Below are positions 59,127 to 64,000 of a stretch of DNA of 64,000 nt, in pieces. The translations under genes were made by a program, and so were the position numbers. This DNA comes from Desmodesmus armatus (taxonomy: Eukaryota > Chlorophyta > Chlorophyceae > Sphaeropleales > Scenedesmaceae): assembly GCA_007449985.2 (NCBI GenBank), contig VIIQ02000151.1, positions 1 through 64,000 of the forward strand, written 5' to 3'. Positions within the stretch are counted from its first letter, which is position 1. The number at the start of each line of letters is the position of its first letter. A model generated the notes under the pieces. It made no database searches and was not told the origin of the DNA. It saw nothing but the letters and a program-made list of their open reading frames with translations.

Positions 59127-59160
59127 CAATTGCCCATATTGCCGGCAATATGGGCAATTG
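59127..59160. repeat. Perfect 34-bp palindrome
   Basis: CAATTGCCCATATTGCC is followed directly by its exact reverse complement, with no spacer. The base pairs stop at 59126/59161. It can form a cruciform or hairpin. Confidence 0.95.
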
Positions 59161-59831
59161 TTGCAACAGTTGTCTGTAGGCAGGCTGCCGCATTCTGCCT
59201 ACGCTGGCTGTGTTGCATCGATGCGGCACTGATGCCAGATGTCTAAGTTGCAGCTGTCGGGTAGTCTGGCTTCCTGAGGAGCAGATGACCTCTCCTGATG
59301 CAGTGATCGCGGTGACATGTTGGCTGGAGTAGCATGGGTACCATGCATGAGGCACGCATCCGACAGCAATATGAAACTGTTGATCTAATGCTTGGGATTA
59401 CGCGTTTGCAGCTGCTGGCACCTGCAGGTTAGTCACCTGTTCGGGGACCAGCAACTGTCGCTGCCCCCATGTACACGAACGCACACGCAAATGGTACCAA
59501 TGCCTTCCGCCCATATCCACACACCTTATTGAGGCGCCCCCATGACGAAACTCACAGTGGCTGCAGAGATATATCGGTGTTTCTAATTAAACGCAACTAG
59601 CCACGCTCAGGATTCACGGAGGGCTGGAACAAGATGAAGGACAAACTTTATCGCTGAAAGCTGTCCGGCTTGGCGTTTGCCCCTCGGAGCTGCTGGGTTC
59701 AAGTTCAATCCAGCGCTGCAAGCCACGCAGCCGCAATAGCAAAGCGTGTTAATGTTTTTCAACATATCAACGTTGGCATGAACCACAGCTGGTCTGCCAA
59801 CGGCCGTTTCCTACCCCGTATTGGCCTGCCC

Positions 59832-59858
59832 CTCCCCCCTCCGGGGGGGAGGGGGGAG
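59832..59858. repeat. GC-only stem-loop
   Basis: CTCCCCCCTCC pairs perfectly with GGAGGGGGGAG across a five-G loop. No U-tract follows, so it is not a terminator of a recognisable kind. Confidence 0.7.
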
Positions 59859-59929
59859 CCTATACGCCTCCTAAGCAACTTCCTCTTACGAGGTCGTTGC
59901 AATAACTACAATAAATTCATCTTCCTGAG

Positions 59930-60966
59930 GCATGCATGCTCATGTCAGTTTCTGAACGGTAGGTTACCAAGTCAGTTTGCTATACAAAGGGGCAGCACAC
60001 CTACAGCCTCCCTTCAACAAAGGCTCAGGGCCCTGTTGAGGGCTGGGCTGGCCCTGGACCCTGCCACCTGCCAGTGGGATACTATCCTGATAGGGTGAGC
60101 TCAGCCATTCAATCTCGAGCTCTGGTGGTACACCTTCACCATTGCAGACCCTGTGGGATTTGCGAACGCGTCATGGCGGACAGTAACAGTGATTGATCAA
60201 TGCCGGCCTCCTCAAAGAGAGCAAGGGGCAGCGCTCAGCCCACCTCCCTTTGGTCAACAAACAATCCAAAACAGTACCAAGAGATGCAAGTCCGTACGTA
60301 CAGTGCAATTCTGTGCATGTATGTAAGCTGATTCCCTACGCGTCACATGTACATGTGCATGGCGACACAAGTATCAATGGTGGGGTTCAAACTGGTGGCT
60401 TAGCAGCAACCAGCCACTCAAATCCCTCGCACACAGCGTGTGGGCTAGCAGCAAACAAGTTGCTAAGCAGCAATCAGCCAAACACACCCCTCATGAAAGG
60501 TGTGCTCAACATCCCCATCTACACAGTGTGTGGGGTGCCATACAAGCCACAATTATATCAGTCAGCCGGCACGGGGCTGCAAGATTGCAGATGCGCCGAA
60601 GTCCTCAAGTGAAGCGCACATGCAGCCAAGCACGCCAACAAAGCCCGCCACCATACAATCCATCCGAGGCCGACGCCTGCAAATGTGTGACAGCAGCCAC
60701 AGCCAAACATAACAGTGACACACAAGAGCAGAGCCGCGCGGCTGACTGCGGCAGTTGTCAACGCACCCCCCTGTGCGTGAATGTAGCACTCCAAATGACA
60801 CCACACTCTGTGCAATGTCCCCAAACCTTCTGCTGCTGCAGCAGTTCAGGGCATTACAGTGAGAGAGTGCTGAGCGTACGAGGTTGTATGACAAATGAAG
60901 GAATGCAAGAAATGTCATTCAAGCAGCCGCAGTGTGGCAGCCCCAATCATGCATGTTTGCTGCAGC
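59930..60966. repeat. Duplicated segment, copy 2
   Basis: Diverged copy of 36941-37807, longer by internal insertions. Right end is CCCCAATCATGCATGTTTGC plus TGCAGC as in copy 1. Confidence 0.65.
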
Positions 60967-61335
60967 ACTGGACAAACAGCAGGAGCAACCCCTTTCGCCA
61001 CCACCACCACCACCACCACCACCCAGGAGGGGGATGTGGACCCGCCACTGCTCAAGCGCCACCACCTTCAACAGCAACACCACCACCACCACAACCACCA
61101 CAACCGCCAAGAAGCAAGGCCCAGTAGCCCTACTGTCCCATCGAGCTGATCAGCCCCCTACCATCCTCCCCCAAACTCCGCCCACTGATCTGCTGACGAG
61201 TCTGCTGCCACTCTGGAGGCTGCGTCTGCAGTAGCCGTCACACATCAACACCAATACCCCTCACACACAACCTGACAATGAAAAAAAAAAACACAATGCA
61301 CAGGCCCAGGGCGGGCAAGAGAATGGGCGTCACAG

Positions 61336-62330
61336 GGAACCCCTCATGCCCACACCACAGAGCACCGCCCAGGAGCCTCAGCCCCCTACCAACCTCCCCC
61401 CAGCTCAGCCCACTGCTCCGCGGCCAAGTCTGCTGCGACTTTTGCGGCTGAATGTGCCGCCACAGGCCAACTCCACCGGCCCTCACACACAACCTGACAG
61501 CGACAACAACACCCAATGCACAAGGCGGGTGTCGATGGAGGGGGGGGGGATTTGGCCAACCCCTCAAGCCACCACCACAGCCATTAACACCCCCTACCAA
61601 CCTCCCCCCAGCTCAGCCCACTGCTCCGCGGCCGAATCCGCTGCAATCTTGGCTGCTGGGTCTGCTGCAGCCGCCACAGGCCAACTCCACCGGCCCTCAC
61701 ACACAACCTGACAGCGACAACAACATCCAATGCACAAGGCGGGCGTCGATGGAGGGGGGGGGGGGGGGATTTGGCCAACCCCTCAAGCCACCACCACAGC
61801 CATTAACACCCCCTACCATCCTCCCCCCAGCTCCGCCCACTGCTCCGCGGCCGAATCCGCTGCAATCTTGGCTGCTGGGTCTGCTGCAGCCGCCACAGGC
61901 CAACTCCACCGGCCCTCACACACAACCTGACAGCGACAACAACATCCAATGCACAAGGCGGGCGTCGATGGAGGGGGGGGGGATTTGGCCAACCCCTCAA
62001 GCCACCACCACAGCCATTAACACCCCCTACCATCCTCCCCCCAGCTCAGCCCACTGCTCCGCGGCCGAATCCGCTGCAATCTTGGCTGCTGGGTCTGCTG
62101 CAGCCGCCACAGGCCAACTCCACCAGCCCTCACACACAACCTGACAGCGACAACAACACCCAATGCACAAGGCGGGTGTCGATGGAGGGGGGGGGATTTG
62201 GCCAACCCCTCAAGCCACCACCACAGCCATTAACACCCCCTACCAACCTCCCCCCAGCTCAGCCCACTGCTCCGCGGCCGAATCCGCTGCCACTTTAGCT
62301 GCAGGGTCTGCTGCAAAGCTGCCTGCGTTC
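61336..62330. repeat. Satellite array, period about 213-220 bp
   Basis: Units begin near 61336, 61556, 61775, 61989 and 62202 (the last partial). Each contains CAACCTCACACACAACCTGA-like words, a CACTGCTCCGCGGCC block and a poly-G run before GATTTGGCCAACCC. Units 2-4 are nearly identical, unit 1 diverged. The last unit runs directly into the next array. Confidence 0.9.
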
Positions 62331-62344
62331 CAGCTGGACCCCGG

Positions 62345-63905
62345 GGCAGGGGGCTGGTGGCACACATGTCTGGCGTGACACCCCGCAACACCTTCATGCT
62401 GTCAGCTGATAGCCTGCACATGGTCCAAAAAACAGTTGATATCGAGGGCGGCAGCGGGGGGGGGGGGGGGGGGGGATCTGTTACCAGGCGGAACATGGTG
62501 CAGCTTGGTGTTCTAGATTGTGAACTAGTGGTGGACCCAGGGGGCAGGGGGCTGGTGGCGCACATGTCGGGGGTGACACCCCGCAACACCTTCATGCTGT
62601 CAGCTGACAGCCTGCACATATTGAAAAACCGGGAGTGGACAGTGGGGGTGGCGGGGAAGGGGGGGGGTGTACCCAGGTGAAACAGGGTGCAGCTTGGGGT
62701 TCTAGATTGGGAACCATTGGTGGACCTGGGGGCAGGGGGCTGGTGGCGCACATGTCGGGGGTCACTCCCCGCAACACTTCCATGCTGTCAGCTGACAGCC
62801 TGCACACACATGACAGAGGCAGGGGGGGGGGGTCAGGTACGGGCACATCAACATCCATGTGACACGGTCCACTACCACACAACCTCTGGCAAGAAGGGGG
62901 GAGGGGGGGGGGGGGGCAGGGGGCTGGTGGCGCACATGTCGGGGGTCACTCCCCGCAACACCTTCATGCTGTCAGCTGAGAGCCTGCAACCGTGAAAGCG
63001 TGCATCAGAGGCAATATCATGTTAGGGGGGGATTTTGGTGAAGGAGAGGGGGTTTGGCAGGGGGGGGGGGGCACAACACAAATTGATGCACCTCAACTAT
63101 GCATGGGGCCGGGAAGATGGGCAGGGGGCTGGTGGCGCACATGTCGGGTGTGACACACCGCAACACCTTCATGCTGTCAGCTGACAGCCTGCAACCACGC
63201 GACAGAGGCAGGGGGGGGGTCAGGTACGGGCACATCAACATCCTTGTGACACGGTCCACTACCACACAACCTCTGGCAAGAAGGGGGGAGGGGGGGGGGG
63301 GTGGTGGCGCACATGTTGGGGGTGACACCCCGCAACACCTTCATGCTGTCAGCTGATAGCCTGCAGGGATAGAGGCCAGGGCATGAGAGGGGGGTCTTTG
63401 TTATGAGGTAGTAGTCAAAGTGCGCACGCGTGTGCAGGGTAGTGGTGGGGTGGTGGTGGTGGTGGTGGGGGGGGGGTGGGGGGGTCCAGTTGCTAGGCAC
63501 AAGTGTGGGAGTCAAGTGTAGAAGGAGGGGTGCGCTCAGCTTGCTGGGGGGGGACACACATGTCAGCCGTGACACCCCGCAACACCTTCATGCTATCAGC
63601 TGATAGCCTGCAGCCAGTGAAAGCGTGCATCAGAGGCAAAATGTTGGTGGGGGGACATTTTGGTTCAGAAGGGGGGGGGGGGGGGGGGGGGGACAGGGGG
63701 CTGGTGGCACACATGTCGGGGGTCACCCCCCCAACACTTGCATGCTGTCAGCTGAGAGCCTGCGACAAGTGAGGACAAGCAGCAAGGGCAGAATGTTGGT
63801 GTGGGGGGGGGGCATTTTGGTTCATAGGGGGGGGGGGGGCTGGTGGCACACATGTAGGGAATGACCCCGCAACACCTTCATGCTGTCAGCTGATAGCCTG
63901 CAACT
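62345..63905. repeat. Array of nine conserved 60-75-bp cores in G-rich spacers
   Basis: A core starting CTGGTGGCGCACATGTCGGG and ending AGCTGACAGCCTGCA recurs near 62354, 62550, 62741, 62926, 63129, 63301, 63552, 63702 and 63839. The spacers vary in length and contain poly-G runs of up to about 20. The plus strand reads LVAHMSGVTPRNTFMLSADS in each core; the minus strand reads LSADSMKVLRGVTPDMCATS. Differences among cores are mostly at third positions of both readings. No gene can be assembled. Confidence 0.85.
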
Positions 63906-64000
63906 ACGTAAGAGATGCAGGACAGAGGGTGTGTGTGTGTGTGTGTGGAAGGAGGGCGTCAGGTTCTGCCACATACTTGGTAGACAGTGCACAGGGGGAA

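Larger units (their letters stand above)
59161..61335. other. Gene-free stretch with duplicated segment and low-complexity DNA
   Basis: Holds a GC-rich hairpin at 59832-59858, duplicated segment copy 2 at about 59930-60966, and a CAC/ACC triplet run at about 61000-61022. The open frames in it are short or low-complexity. Confidence 0.4.

Overview
The window looks like nuclear DNA of a eukaryotic green alga (Chlorophyta, probably Chlorophyceae). The reasons are moderate to high GC, long CTG/CAG-rich coding stretches, spliced genes with GT-AG introns, tRNA-headed SINEs, Ty3/gypsy elements and abundant poly-G and minisatellite DNA. The exact taxon cannot be fixed from sequence alone. No bacterial operons, phage genes, CRISPR arrays or rRNA genes are seen.

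Layout. About 1-10.95 kb holds element A, a large minus-strand Ty3/gypsy retrotransposon running off the left edge: gag, protease, a repeat-bearing acidic linker, RT, RNase H, a deoxynucleoside kinase domain, a PHD finger and a broken integrase, with PBS and 5' LTR at the right. 11.5-11.9 kb is a SINE. 13.4-19.8 kb is element B, a second minus-strand Ty3-like element with 121-bp identical terminal repeats and a PHD finger between RNase H and integrase. 19.8-23.3 kb is repeat-rich and gene-free. 23.3-33.6 kb is element C, a decayed minus-strand element with a C5-cytosine DNA methyltransferase between RNase H and integrase, split by a 5'-truncated LINE on the plus strand. A small TTA-flanked MITE follows at 33.66 kb.

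35.4-58 kb is a host glycan locus on the minus strand: a type II membrane glycosyltransferase (35.4-36.4 kb) and two tandem paralogues (42.7-46.2 and 52.7-57.9 kb). Each paralogue resolves into four exons joining a nucleotide-sugar-transporter domain to a LicD/fukutin-like transferase domain (887 and 885 residues, open throughout). Element D, an internally deleted retrotransposon of the same lineage as A (gag and PHD kept, RT and integrase core lost, two LTRs), lies between them about 350 bp upstream of paralogue 1. Intron 2 of paralogue 2 holds two inverted minisatellite arrays. A second SINE is at 51.5 kb. 58-64 kb is gene-poor and ends in two tandem-repeat arrays.

The main observation is that three neighbouring Ty3-like elements carry different enzymatic or chromatin-reading cargo in the same place, between RNase H and integrase: kinase plus PHD, PHD alone, and DNA methyltransferase. 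The second is the transporter-LicD fusion, which would put a glycan-modifying domain next to the channel that may import its donor substrate.
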